Source of the DNA: Lentisalinibacter sp035655155
Lineage (GTDB): Bacteria > Pseudomonadota > Gammaproteobacteria > Steroidobacterales > Woeseiaceae
Assembly: GCA_035655155.1 (NCBI GenBank)
Contig: DASRVH010000156.1
Coordinates: 1-64,000, forward strand
Length of the DNA stretch: 64,000 bases
Reading direction: 5' to 3'
Numbering within the stretch: the first letter of the stretch is position 1; each line of letters opens with the position of its first letter. Shown in pieces: positions 1 to 7,952 of this stretch. The position numbers were made by a program, and so were the translations under genes. A model generated the notes under the pieces. It was not told the DNA's origin, did no database searches, and was given only the letters and a program-made list of their open reading frames with translations.

Positions 1-438
1 GTGGCGGGATTCGGTCATGACCGCGAGCGCCAGGTCGATGGGATTGGCGATGCGGCGCACCGCCGCGACCGCGCCGGCGTTGAGCGTGGCGCCGTCCATC
101 ACCGAGGCGTCCAGCTCGTTCTCGCCCTCGGCGTTGAATACCGCGCCCTTGCCCGCATTGAAGAACGGCGAGTCCTCCAGGATGTTGACGGCCGCCTGCA
201 CCGCCTCGAGGCTCGTGCCCCCTTCCGTCAGCACGCGGTGGCCGACCCGCACGGCGTGCTCCAGTTCGGCGCGGATGGCGGTCTCCTGCTTCGGCGTCGT
301 CTCCTCCCGGCTCATCGTCCCGGCGCCGGCGTGGATGGCGATGGCGACGGGGGCTTCGGCGGCGGGGAGCGCGGTCGGGGCCGCCATGGCGGCGAGCAGC
401 GCGACGGTCAGCGTCAGTGCGCGGGCGGTCTGTCTCAT
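1..438 (-). CDS. iaaA: Isoaspartyl peptidase/L-asparaginase, N-terminal part (cut by window edge)
   Basis: The frame runs from an ATG at 438 off the left edge with no stop, giving 146 residues. A signal peptide (about residues 1-27, ending ALPAAEA) is followed by AIHAGAGTMSREE, the opening strand of plant-type (EcAIII/IaaA) asparaginases. Further on come the conserved NAGKGAVFNAEGENELDASVMDG stretch (residues about 93-115) and GAVAAVRRIANPI. These are Ntn hydrolases that self-cleave before a catalytic Thr and hydrolyse beta-aspartyl dipeptides and asparagine. The cleavage site and catalytic Thr lie outside the window. The signal peptide implies a periplasmic form. It follows the TonB_C gene by 22 bp on the same strand, so the two may be cotranscribed. 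Confidence 0.9.
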   Translation of the reverse strand, partial: MRQTARALTLTVALLAAMAAPTALPAAEAPVAIAIHAGAGTMSREETTPKQETAIRAELEHAVRVGHRVLTEGGTSLEAVQAAVNILEDSPFFNAGKGAVFNAEGENELDASVMDGATLNAGAVAAVRRIANPIDLALAVMTESRH

Positions 439-460
439 GGTGTCTCGCGCTCGGTGCGGG

Positions 461-1528
461 TCAGGCGTCGGGCAGCTCGTAGAAATTGAAACGCGTGCCC
501 TTCTCGCCGGTCACGATAACACGGCAGTCGCCCCAGCTCTTCGGGATCTCCCAGGTGATGCCCTCGCGCACCCGGTCGCTGTAACGATGCCAGTCGCAGC
601 GGATCTCCAGGCGTTCGGCCGCGCCGTTCACGCCGTCGATGGAGAACGCCCGTCGCAGCGGTCGGTAGTGCCAGCTCGTGCGGCAGTCCTCGCAGGCCGC
701 GGCGCCGCCGATGGCGGCCTCGACGAGTATCGGCGCGTCCCCGGCAGCGCTGGCGCGGATCTGCTCCACTGCTTCGGCCAGCGGGCCGAGGCCTTCCTCG
801 TCGCCGCCGGCAGCGAAGTACTCCTCGCTGGTCCCCAGGGCCGTGCCGTAGTCGCCGAGCCGGATCTGCAGCGCCAGGATGGCTCTCAGCAGGCCGGGGT
901 AGAGATTGTCCTCGACATAATCGCCGCCTCCCGCGACCGCCCGCTTCAGTGCCGCGAGCTGGGTCCGCTGGTCGCCTTCCTCGCCGGCGACGATCGCCTT
1001 CAGCATCCACAGCCGGGCCACCTCGTAAAGGTTTAGCCGGCCGTTCCCGGTCTCCGTGATCAGCCGCTTCGCCCGGTCGATCTCGCCGTCCTCCAGCAGT
1101 CCCGAGATCTTCGCGTGGATACGATGGAAGCGGGAGGTGGCGCCAAGCCTCTTCGGGTCGATCGTGAAGCGGATCATGACCCGGGTCCGCGACTGCTCGA
1201 TCGGTTCGCCTTCCCGGGTGGCAGGCTCGAACCTCCACTGGCGGGCCGCGTCCAGCGCGGCATCCTCGAACAGCGAGCTGCCGCTGGAGTCCTCGACGAT
1301 GGGGTCGACCACCTCTCCGGACTTCGTGACGACGAAACTGAGCTGCACCCAGCCCTGGCGTTCCCGTTTCAGCTCGAAGCGCGGGTAGGCCGGCGGCTGC
1401 CGCTCCAGGGGCTTTGCGCGAGTCCCGTGGAAAGGCAGAGCCTCTTCGTCGGGATGAGGCACGGCCGGGGCGGCCGCCAGGCACAGGGCCCCGAGCAGGG
1501 CCAGCGTCGTTCCGATTCTTGCCATCAA
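461..1528 (-). CDS. Periplasmic TonB C-terminal-domain protein with long helical tail
   Basis: 355 residues. A signal peptide (1-25, ending AAPAVPH) is followed at about residues 38-120 by a TonB_C fold recognisable from AYPRFELKRERQGWVQLSFV, the GEVVDP turn and DAARQWRFEPATREG. Classical TonB has an N-terminal membrane anchor and a Pro-rich spacer before this domain; here the domain comes first and about 230 residues follow, probably helical and repeat-like, with a Cys pair near CEDCRTSW. It is therefore unlikely to be the main energy transducer for outer-membrane receptors. The upstream gap to 1658 is comparatively AT-rich (around 1546-1590) and probably holds divergent promoters. The family assignment is firm; the role is unknown. 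Confidence 0.8.
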   Translation of the reverse strand: MMARIGTTLALLGALCLAAAPAVPHPDEEALPFHGTRAKPLERQPPAYPRFELKRERQGWVQLSFVVTKSGEVVDPIVEDSSGSSLFEDAALDAARQWRFEPATREGEPIEQSRTRVMIRFTIDPKRLGATSRFHRIHAKISGLLEDGEIDRAKRLITETGNGRLNLYEVARLWMLKAIVAGEEGDQRTQLAALKRAVAGGGDYVEDNLYPGLLRAILALQIRLGDYGTALGTSEEYFAAGGDEEGLGPLAEAVEQIRASAAGDAPILVEAAIGGAAACEDCRTSWHYRPLRRAFSIDGVNGAAERLEIRCDWHRYSDRVREGITWEIPKSWGDCRVIVTGEKGTRFNFYELPDA

Positions 1529-1657
1529 GCTCCCCGCATGCCCGTCTTTAAATGAGTAAAATAGACCAGATAAGGAGCCTATTTCAAACCGGGCCGCGAG
1601 AGTGCGGGTTTCACACCGGTGCTAGACTGCGCGCATCCCAGCCAGGAGCGCCGTGAC

Positions 1658-2089
1658 ATGGCCGCACAGCATCCCGTCAACATCCGGCTCATCGACCACG
1701 TGGTCATCCGGGCGCGCGACCCGCGCGCGCTGCTGGCGTTCTATCGGGAGGTACTCGGCTGCGCGCTGGAGAAAGAGCAGACGGGCATCGGTCTGTATCA
1801 GCTGAGGGCCGGCGCCTCTCTGATCGACGTGGTCGCCGTCGACGGCGAACTCGGCCGCAACTTCCCGCAACCGCCCGCAGACGATGCCCCGAACATGGAT
1901 CATTTCTGCGTGCAGGTAGAGCCGTGGGACGCCGATGCCATCCGCGAGCACCTCCGGGCGCACGGCATCGAGGCCGGCGAAGTCGTGCAGCGCTACGGCG
2001 CGCTCGGCTACGGGCCGTCCCTCTATATCCGGGACCCGGAGGGCAACACGGTCGAACTCAAGGGCCCGCCGACCGAAGCGGCAGGCTGA
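1658..2089 (+). CDS. VOC-superfamily (glyoxalase/dioxygenase fold) protein
   Basis: 143 residues from the ATG at 1658, which has AGGAG at 1644-1648 nine bases upstream; the frame stays open a little further upstream without a better site. It has the betaalphabetabetabeta pattern of glyoxalase-like proteins: IRLIDHVVIRARDPRALLAFY at the start, a second module beginning NMDHFCVQVEPWD, and the terminal strand YIRDPEGNTVELKGP. His12 (IDHVV), the His in MDHFC and the Glu in NTVELKG are in the usual metal-ligand positions. VOC members include glyoxalases, dioxygenases and resistance proteins, so the substrate cannot be named. Transcribed alone; it converges on the operon ending at 2094. Confidence 0.85.
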   Translation: MAAQHPVNIRLIDHVVIRARDPRALLAFYREVLGCALEKEQTGIGLYQLRAGASLIDVVAVDGELGRNFPQPPADDAPNMDHFCVQVEPWDADAIREHLRAHGIEAGEVVQRYGALGYGPSLYIRDPEGNTVELKGPPTEAAG

Positions 2090-2093
2090 GCGA

Positions 2094-2459
2094 TCAGTTC
2101 ACGGTGTCCACGTTGGCCACGATGGACCAGTTGGCGTCCAGCATCTCGGCCGGTTCCAGGTAGATCTCTTTTGCCTCCACCCGCATGCAGTCGCCGGCAT
2201 GCAGCATGGCCGAACTCCCGTCGTAGGTGATCTTCAGCGGGACCAGGTGACGGCTCTCGCCCGTGCAGACGCGCACGACACGCGCTTCCTGGTAGTCGAC
2301 CACTTGCTTGCGGTCATCCTCGAAGAAGTAGTATTCGTCGGGTTCCGAATACATGCGGATCATCTGATTCACCGGTGAACTCTGTGCGACGGCCGGTGCC
2401 GTGAGAAGGCCGAATACGAGTCCGGCTGCAACTGTGCTGATCGTGGTCGGGATTCTCAT
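2094..2459 (-). CDS. Small exported protein, function unknown
   Basis: 121 residues. The signal peptide (1-25) has the AxA-type end APAVAQS, so the mature protein is about 96 residues and probably periplasmic. The mature part is acidic (SEPDEYYFFEDDRKQ) and contains two cysteines, in VVRVCTGES and HAGDCMRVEA, spaced so that they could form one disulfide. I do not recognise the family. It is the last of three tightly packed minus-strand genes (3532 to 2094), three bases beyond the membrane protein gene, so an envelope role shared with that operon is likely. Confidence 0.7.
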   Translation of the reverse strand: MRIPTTISTVAAGLVFGLLTAPAVAQSSPVNQMIRMYSEPDEYYFFEDDRKQVVDYQEARVVRVCTGESRHLVPLKITYDGSSAMLHAGDCMRVEAKEIYLEPAEMLDANWSIVANVDTVN

Positions 2460-2462
2460 CGA

Positions 2463-2864
2463 TTACCTCGTGTAGTGGGTTATGACGGCCGCGGCGGCTG
2501 CGATTATGAGCACCCAGAAGAACAGGCCGAAGAAGACGGCCGTGCCCTTCAACGCCTCCTCGCCGGCATTCTCCGGCGTCACGTCGCCGGCACGGCGAGG
2601 CGGCCCGGACGGGACCGCAGCGGCGAGCAGCAGTACCAGCAGGAACAGGCTAACCAGCAGGAAGCCGAGCCAGGGTACGCCCCAGACAGGCGGTCCGATC
2701 GGCGTGATCCAGAGCCCTGCCGCCCAGATGAGCGGGAACAGGAGCAGGAAGAAGAACACGAAGACCGCGGCCAGTCCCGCATCCTCGCTGCGTCGGGTGG
2801 AGGCCAGCACGGCCGCCACCAGCGCGGCGAGAACGAGGGCGAGAAGCAGTTCGGCGAAGAACAT
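2463..2864 (-). CDS. Small integral membrane protein, function unknown
   Basis: 133 residues with four hydrophobic segments: about 1-22, 32-52, 60-86 (containing PIGPPVWGVPWLGFLLVSLF) and 108-130. A polar stretch at about 87-107 (PSGPPRRAGDVTPENAGEEA) separates the last two. No catalytic motif is visible and I do not recognise a family. Its ATG overlaps the TGA of the upstream gene by one base (TGATG around 2862-2866), implying translational coupling to the OB-fold-like protein. Middle gene of the 3532-2094 operon. Confidence 0.7.
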   Translation of the reverse strand: MFFAELLLALVLAALVAAVLASTRRSEDAGLAAVFVFFFLLLFPLIWAAGLWITPIGPPVWGVPWLGFLLVSLFLLVLLLAAAVPSGPPRRAGDVTPENAGEEALKGTAVFFGLFFWVLIIAAAAAVITHYTR

Positions 2865-3532
2865 CAGTTCTCATCCCGGCTGGCATCGGACAGCGTGATC
2901 ACGCTGTCGGCCTCGAACACCCGCCCCTCCAGCAGGTCCGTGTCGAGCGCGCCGGAGACGCTCACCCGGTCGCCCTCGTCGATCTTCTGGTAGCCGAGAT
3001 CATCCAGCGGGTTGTAGCCGAGGAACTCGGTCTCCACGGTCATGCGCTGGTTGCCGGTATCGATGACGAACTCCCGCTCGGGGCGGTCGATGTCGGTGAC
3101 CGTGCCGCGAATCGTCGCGCGGCTGAGCTCGAGCGGCGTGGTCACGGTCCAGAAGTAGGGCGTGTAGTCGCCGTTCTCCTCGTCGGCGCTGCTGGCGTAG
3201 AAGTAGGTGTTCAGGTTCTCCACGTAAACGCTGCCGGCCTCGATCGAAGCCGCCTCGAACAGGTCGTCGTCGACCTCGCCGTAGACGGTCACGCGGTCGC
3301 CGTCCATCAGCCCGTAGGCGTCGCCGTAGCTGTCCCAGTCATCCATCTCCACCAGGATGACGCCGTCGCCGTAATCCAGGTAGAAGGAGTCCTCGTCCGG
3401 TGCCACGACGGTGCCGCTGATGCTGATCCAGCTGTCGTCGGGTTCCGCATAGGGGTCGGTGCCCTGGGCTCCGGCCGCGGCCGTCAGCAGGGCACCGGCC
3501 GCGATTGCAAACAGTGCCTCGTAGCGTTGCAT
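2864..3532 (-). CDS. Exported protein with two OB-fold-like repeats
   Basis: 222 residues behind a strong ribosome site (GAGGAGG about six bases before the ATG at 3532). A signal peptide (about 1-23, ending TAAAGAQG) precedes two related beta modules. The first starts ISISGTVVAPDEDSFYLDYG and ends GDRVTVYGEVDDD-LFEAASIEAGSV; the second starts TIRGTVTDIDRPEREFVIDTG and ends GDRVSVSGALDTD-LLEGRVFEADSV. The pattern of a strand, 'GDRV-V-G-D-DLLEG' and a final strand resembles bacterial OB-fold (BOF-like) periplasmic proteins. The protein is very acidic, as is common in halotolerant species. First gene of a three-gene operon; ligand unknown. Confidence 0.75.
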   Translation of the reverse strand: MQRYEALFAIAAGALLTAAAGAQGTDPYAEPDDSWISISGTVVAPDEDSFYLDYGDGVILVEMDDWDSYGDAYGLMDGDRVTVYGEVDDDLFEAASIEAGSVYVENLNTYFYASSADEENGDYTPYFWTVTTPLELSRATIRGTVTDIDRPEREFVIDTGNQRMTVETEFLGYNPLDDLGYQKIDEGDRVSVSGALDTDLLEGRVFEADSVITLSDASRDEN

Positions 3533-3738
3533 CAGTACCTCCTCGTGCGTGTCGACGGCATTTCACGCGGGAGGTTGCAACTGCCGTGCCGGAACGGGCC
3601 GGGAATTGCCAGAATACTGATTATGCGAGTATTTTCGGCTCCGGGGGGCCGGGCATGGCCGGCCGCCGCCGTCGGCCGCGTGAAGAACTTGCGGTGCCGC
3701 CGTGAATTTCCTGCAAAAGCCCGGCGGCCGTTCGGGCG

Positions 3739-5121
3739 TCAGTCCTTGCGCTCGACTCGCTCGTCCACCCGCTCCGCCATGTCGCGCAGCCCTTCCGAGA
3801 TCTCCACCCGGTAGGGCTCGGCTGCCACGGGCAGCAGCGAGAGATCCCTGGGCAGGGCGGCCATCTGGGCCGCCGCCCGTTCGCGGATGTCGGCGAGCGC
3901 CTCCGGCTCGTCCAGCCGTTCGCCGGCGCGCATGACCGGCCGGAGCAGAGGTTCGCCGTCCAGCGCTTCGTCCACCAGGCCGATGACGTCGTGGTCGAAG
4001 GTGCCGCTGTCGCGGTGGTGGCGGAACACCTGCTTGCGGCCCGGCCAGGTGGCCTTGCCGGAGGATTTCTTGCGCCGCGGGATGCCGGCGTATTCCTGGA
4101 TCTTGTAGACGCAGTCGAGGTAGGGCGCGTCGGCGGAGACGTCCAGATCCGTGCCCACACCGTAGCCCGTCGCCGGTATGCCGGCGGCGGCAAGGCCGGC
4201 GATGCGGTCCTCGTTCAGCCCGCCGCTGACCATGATCTCGATGTCCTCGCAGCCGCCCTCGTCGAGGATGCGGCGTACCGCTTTGGCGCTGGCGTAGAGA
4301 TCGCCGCTGTCGATGCGCACGCCGCGGATCACGAAGCCTTCCGGCCCGAGCTTGCGGGCCAGCTCCATCACCTTGCGCGCGCCTTCCTCGGTGTCGTAGG
4401 TGTCGATGAGCAGCACGGTGTTCTCGGGCTGACTGCGGCAGAAGTCCTCGAACGCCTGCATCTCCGAGTCGTGAGCCTGGATGAACGAGTGGGCCATGGT
4501 GCCGAGCACGGGGATGCCGTAGAGCTCGTGGGCGAGTACGGTGGCCGTGCCGTCGAAACCGCCGATCCAGGCCGCCCGCGCGGCGAACAGGCCCGCCTCG
4601 GCGCCGTGGGCCCGGCGCAGCCCGAAATCGACCAGCCGCTGCTGCTCGTGGGCGGCCAGGCGCATGCGCGCCGCCTTGCTGGCGATCAACGTCTGCATCT
4701 GCAGCAGATTCACCACGCGGGTCTCGATCAGCTGGGCTTCGGGCAGCGGTGCGACCACCCGCACGATGGGCTCGTTGCCGAAGAAGGCCGTGCCCTCCGG
4801 CATGGCGTCCACGTCGCCGGTGAAGCGCATCTCCGCCAGCGAGTCTATGAAGGCATCGTCCAGTTTCTCCGTGCTCCGCAGCGCCTCCAGGTCACGCTCC
4901 TCGAAGCGGAAATCGACGAGGTAGTCGAGCAGCTGTTCCAGGCCCGCCGCCAGCAGGAAGTTGCGGTGGTCGGGGAGCTTGCGCACGAAGAACTCGAACA
5001 CGGCAGTATCGTCCATGCCGATGTGCCGGTAGGCCTGCAGCATGGTGAGCTGGTACAGGTCGGTCAGGTTCGGGCTGCCGAGGCGCTCGAGCCAGCGGGA
5101 ACGGCTCAGGGAATCGCTCAT
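3739..5121 (-). CDS. pncB: Nicotinate phosphoribosyltransferase
   Basis: 460 residues, normal length. Joins nicotinate to PRPP, with ATP hydrolysis, to give nicotinate mononucleotide in the Preiss-Handler NAD salvage route. The N-terminal SPNLTDLYQLTMLQAY is the family opening; FFVRKLPDHRNFLLAAGLEQ, DFGLRRAHGAEAG, the HSFIQAHDSE loop with its regulatory His, GVRIDSGDL and GGLNEDRI (phosphate binding) follow in order. The pncA gene lies 18 bp upstream on the same strand, so nicotinamide deamidation and nicotinate capture are encoded in one operon, divergent from a PRPP synthetase supplying the second substrate. Confidence 0.96.
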   Translation of the reverse strand: MSDSLSRSRWLERLGSPNLTDLYQLTMLQAYRHIGMDDTAVFEFFVRKLPDHRNFLLAAGLEQLLDYLVDFRFEERDLEALRSTEKLDDAFIDSLAEMRFTGDVDAMPEGTAFFGNEPIVRVVAPLPEAQLIETRVVNLLQMQTLIASKAARMRLAAHEQQRLVDFGLRRAHGAEAGLFAARAAWIGGFDGTATVLAHELYGIPVLGTMAHSFIQAHDSEMQAFEDFCRSQPENTVLLIDTYDTEEGARKVMELARKLGPEGFVIRGVRIDSGDLYASAKAVRRILDEGGCEDIEIMVSGGLNEDRIAGLAAAGIPATGYGVGTDLDVSADAPYLDCVYKIQEYAGIPRRKKSSGKATWPGRKQVFRHHRDSGTFDHDVIGLVDEALDGEPLLRPVMRAGERLDEPEALADIRERAAAQMAALPRDLSLLPVAAEPYRVEISEGLRDMAERVDERVERKD

Positions 5122-5139
5122 GTGGGTGGTTCCTTTTCC

Positions 5140-5742
5140 TCAGGCCGCTTCGAGATGCTGGAAGTCGGTCTTCACCGCGCCTTCCTTCTCCATGGCGGCC
5201 ACGGCCTTCTCGCCGTCGTCCGGTTCGACGTTGACGGCCCTGACCGCGTCCTCCAGCAGCACGACCTCGTAGCCGTTCACCAGCCCGTCCTGCACGGTCT
5301 CGCGCACGCAGTAGTCGGTGGCCAGTCCGCCCACGAACACGCGCTTCACGCCGCGCTCCTTCAGCCACTGGTTCAGCTCGGTGCCCTGGAAGCCGCTGTA
5401 CGCCTCCTCGTCCGGCGTCTCGGCCTTGGAGACGACCTTGGTGTCGCCGTGCAGATCGAGCCCCGTGGCGAATGCCGCGCCCTTGGTGCCCGCGACGCAG
5501 TGCGGCGGCCAGGGACCGCCCTGCTCCTCGAACGAGCAGTGGTTCTCCGGGTGCCAGTCCCGGGTGGCCACGATGGGCAGGCCCAGCTTCTCGAACACCT
5601 CCGAGTACTTGTTGAGGACGGGGATTACCTCGTCGCCCTCCGGCACGCCGAGGGCGCCACCCGGCAGGAAGTCGTTCTGTACGTCGACCAGGATGAGCGC
5701 GTCGCCCTCGTGTGGCTTCAGCAGTGCGTCTCGCGTGGCCAT
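5140..5742 (-). CDS. pncA: Nicotinamidase
   Basis: 200 residues of the isochorismatase-like hydrolase fold. The catalytic triad is visible: Asp20 in LILVDVQNDF, Lys106 in VVSKAETPDEEAYSGF and Cys145 in GGLATDYCVRETV. Metal ligands Asp62, His64 and His68 sit in RDWHPENHCSF. It converts nicotinamide to nicotinate and ammonia, feeding PncB encoded immediately downstream. A perfect short palindrome lies 29 bp upstream of the start, in the gap shared with the divergent prs gene. Confidence 0.95.
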   Translation of the reverse strand: MATRDALLKPHEGDALILVDVQNDFLPGGALGVPEGDEVIPVLNKYSEVFEKLGLPIVATRDWHPENHCSFEEQGGPWPPHCVAGTKGAAFATGLDLHGDTKVVSKAETPDEEAYSGFQGTELNQWLKERGVKRVFVGGLATDYCVRETVQDGLVNGYEVVLLEDAVRAVNVEPDDGEKAVAAMEKEGAVKTDFQHLEAA

Positions 5743-5770
5743 GGAAATCCTCCGGTCCGTTGATGTACCT

Positions 5771-5781
5771 ACTGTAACAGT
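5771..5781. promoter_or_regulatory. Palindrome in the pncA/prs divergent promoter gap
   Basis: ACTGT-A-ACAGT is a perfect inverted repeat of 5-bp arms around one base. It sits nearly midway in the 65-bp gap between pncA (start 5742) and prs (start 5808), which contains no other obvious structure. Placement suggests an operator controlling both sides, but an 11-bp palindrome can arise by chance and no regulator gene is adjacent. Confidence 0.3.
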
Positions 5782-5807
5782 GGGCCCGCTCGACTAGCAT
5801 CTCAAGG

Positions 5808-6788
5808 GTGAAGGTATTCGCGCCTGCCACCTCCCGCACCTTCGCCGATGCGGTCTGCGACCGGCTCGGCACCGCGCCGGCGCGTCTGCGAGAGCGCGAT
5901 TTCGACGACGGCGAGCACAAGATCCGCCCGCTGGAGCCGGTACGCGGCGACGACGTCTACGTCGTCCATTCCCTCTACGCCGAGCCGGGGCGAAGCGTCA
6001 ACGACAAGCTGTGCCGGCTGATATTCCTGCTGGGCGCACTGCGCGACGCCGGCGCCGGACGGCTCACCGCCGTCATCCCCTATCTCGCCTACGCCCGCAA
6101 GGACCGCAAGACGAAGAGCCGGGATCCCGTCACCACCCGTTACGTTGCGGGCATGCTGGAGTCGTCCGGGCTGGACCGCGTGGTCACGCTGGACGTGCAC
6201 AATCTCGCGGCCTACCAGAACGCGTTCCGCTGCCGCAGCGAGCACCTGGAGGCAAAGCGACTGTTCGTCGAGCATATCCGGGAGCGCATCGGCGACGAGC
6301 CGATCGCCGTGGTCTCCCCCGACGTGGGCGGCGTCAAGCGGGCCACGGCATTCCGCGAGGCGCTGGAGGAGGCGCTAGGCCGCGACGTCGGTGACGCCTT
6401 CATCAACAAGAAACGCAGCCGGGACGTGGTGAGCGGTGATACGGTGGTCGGCGACGTCGAGGACCGTGTCGCCATCCTGCTGGACGATCTCATCAGCACG
6501 GGCACGACGCTGGCCCGGGCGGCCGCGGCCTGCCGGGAGCTCGGCGCACGCCGCGTGTTCGCGGCGGCCACCCACGGACTGCTGGTGGATCCGGCCAGCG
6601 AGAAGCTGGCGGTGCCGGCGCTGGACGGGGTCATCGTCACCGACAGCGTGGCGCCGATCGGCCGCATCAGCGATGCCTTCGCGGGCAGGCTGACTACCCT
6701 GAGCGTGGCGCCCCTGATCGGCGACGCCATCCGTTGCCTGCACGAGAACGGCTCGCTCGTGCGGCTGCTGGGGGAGGAAGAAGACTAG
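5808..6788 (+). CDS. prs: Ribose-phosphate pyrophosphokinase (PRPP synthetase)
   Basis: 326 residues from a GTG at 5808. Makes PRPP from ribose 5-phosphate and ATP. Family motifs in order: FDDGEHKIRPLEPVRGDDVYVVHSL, VIPYLAYARKDRKTKSRDPVTTRYVA (flexible loop with the ATP-binding Arg/Lys), VVTLDVHN (metal-binding His), VVSPDVGGVKRA, and the PRPP loop VAILLDDLISTGTTLARAA. The loops diverge from typical housekeeping Prs, so this could be a secondary, salvage-dedicated enzyme. It is transcribed away from pncA-pncB, whose product PncB consumes PRPP. Its TAG stop shares a CTAG with the stop of the converging gene. Confidence 0.92.
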   Translation: MKVFAPATSRTFADAVCDRLGTAPARLRERDFDDGEHKIRPLEPVRGDDVYVVHSLYAEPGRSVNDKLCRLIFLLGALRDAGAGRLTAVIPYLAYARKDRKTKSRDPVTTRYVAGMLESSGLDRVVTLDVHNLAAYQNAFRCRSEHLEAKRLFVEHIRERIGDEPIAVVSPDVGGVKRATAFREALEEALGRDVGDAFINKKRSRDVVSGDTVVGDVEDRVAILLDDLISTGTTLARAAAACRELGARRVFAAATHGLLVDPASEKLAVPALDGVIVTDSVAPIGRISDAFAGRLTTLSVAPLIGDAIRCLHENGSLVRLLGEEED

Positions 6789-7909
6789 TCAGCCAGGGCT
6801 TCGTCGATGAACTCGCGGGCGAGGGCGATGTAGTGGCGCGCCTCTGCGACGTAGTGCTCCCGGTCGAAGGAAGGGTCTTCCAGGTGCCAGGCCGAGAGCA
6901 CGGCTCGCACCATCGCGCGGCGGCTGAAGTAATACGCCATCAGTGACGGTTCCGGGTCGTCGCCGCTCGCCGCCTGCCAGGCCTCCAGCAGCCGGGCCCG
7001 CAGGTCCCGCCCGCCGGCCCGCTCGCATTCCAGCGCGAGGAAGGCCACTTCCTCGGCGCTGTCCTGCACGCGAAGGTCCCGCGAGAACTCCAGGCAGTCG
7101 ATCACCGCGAAGCGCTCGCCCAGGTAGACGTGCTCGGGCCGCAGGTCGCCGTGGGCCTCGACGATACGGCCCGCCTCCGCCCGGGCGCCGATCGTCTGCC
7201 GGCGGGCGCGCACGTAGCGGCGCTGGTCGTCGAGGATGCCGGGCCAGAGGTCGTCGTCCAGTGCGTCGTCCAGCGCCTCCAGATGCCGGCGCTGCTCGTC
7301 GTTCTGCGCCAGCAGGCGGGAGACGTAGGCCTCGGCCTCCAGGGGCTCCGGCGCGAGGCCCGAGTAGAATTCCGCGAGGTGCCGCGCCACCCTGGGCAGC
7401 TGCTCGTCGCCGAGCCGGCCGCGCCTGATCCGCTGCTCCAGCATCTCCTCCTCGGGCAGGCGGCGCATCTTCACCAGCCAGTCCACCGCGCGGCCGTCGC
7501 CGCCCAGATGCAGGTGGCCGTCCGGGTCCTCGGTGAGGGGCACGACGTCGAGGTATACCCAGTCCGCCAGGCGGCGGTTCAGCCGGAGTTCCTCCCGGCA
7601 GTAGTGCTCCCGGTCTTCCAGCCGCCGGTAGTCGATCACCTGCGCGCGGATCGCCTTCTTCATCTTCCAGGCGTGGCGATCGGTGAGGAACACCCAGGCG
7701 AAGTGGGTCTCCACCGGCTCGACGTCGGAGACCGGCTCCGGCTCGGGATAGCTGGAAGGCGACGCCAGGAAGCGGACCTTGCGCGCGGCCTCGCCGGAGC
7801 GGTCCCCGGGCGCGTCCTCCGGGCAGATGCCTTCATCGTCCGGGGTGGAGGGAGTCACGCCGCCATTATAGGCCGGATCGCGGCCGTTACGGATTTGCAC
7901 CGCCGGCAC
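6785..7909 (-). CDS. Aminoglycoside-phosphotransferase-like kinase domain protein
   Basis: Up to 374 residues; about 45 N-terminal residues are low-complexity, so a downstream start is possible. The core has VETHFAWVFLTDRHAWKMKKAI (nucleotide-binding strands with the Lys pair), a catalytic loop EAHGDLRPEHVYL (His-Gly-Asp) and the metal-binding VIDCLEFSRDLR, as in the APH/choline-kinase fold. Proteins of this type are often fused to a P-loop ATPase domain ('bifunctional aminoglycoside phosphotransferase/ATP-binding protein'); here the P-loop half is absent. The substrate is unknown and nothing indicates antibiotic resistance. Convergent with prs, sharing the CTAG stop tetranucleotide. Confidence 0.8.
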   Translation of the reverse strand: MPAVQIRNGRDPAYNGGVTPSTPDDEGICPEDAPGDRSGEAARKVRFLASPSSYPEPEPVSDVEPVETHFAWVFLTDRHAWKMKKAIRAQVIDYRRLEDREHYCREELRLNRRLADWVYLDVVPLTEDPDGHLHLGGDGRAVDWLVKMRRLPEEEMLEQRIRRGRLGDEQLPRVARHLAEFYSGLAPEPLEAEAYVSRLLAQNDEQRRHLEALDDALDDDLWPGILDDQRRYVRARRQTIGARAEAGRIVEAHGDLRPEHVYLGERFAVIDCLEFSRDLRVQDSAEEVAFLALECERAGGRDLRARLLEAWQAASGDDPEPSLMAYYFSRRAMVRAVLSAWHLEDPSFDREHYVAEARHYIALAREFIDEALAD

Positions 7910-7952
7910 ACGGCGTCACACTTGGGGGCGTAGTCAGCAAGGAGAGAGGGAG

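Noticed and set aside
3991..5763. 590-residue open frame on the plus strand opposite pncB and pncA
   Set aside because: It is the antisense shadow of two certain genes; composition is Val/Ala/Gly/His-rich with no domain. High GC makes such frames common.
6785..7909. Antibiotic resistance function for the APH-like gene
   Set aside because: Only the fold is seen; such kinases act on many small molecules and nothing around it suggests resistance.
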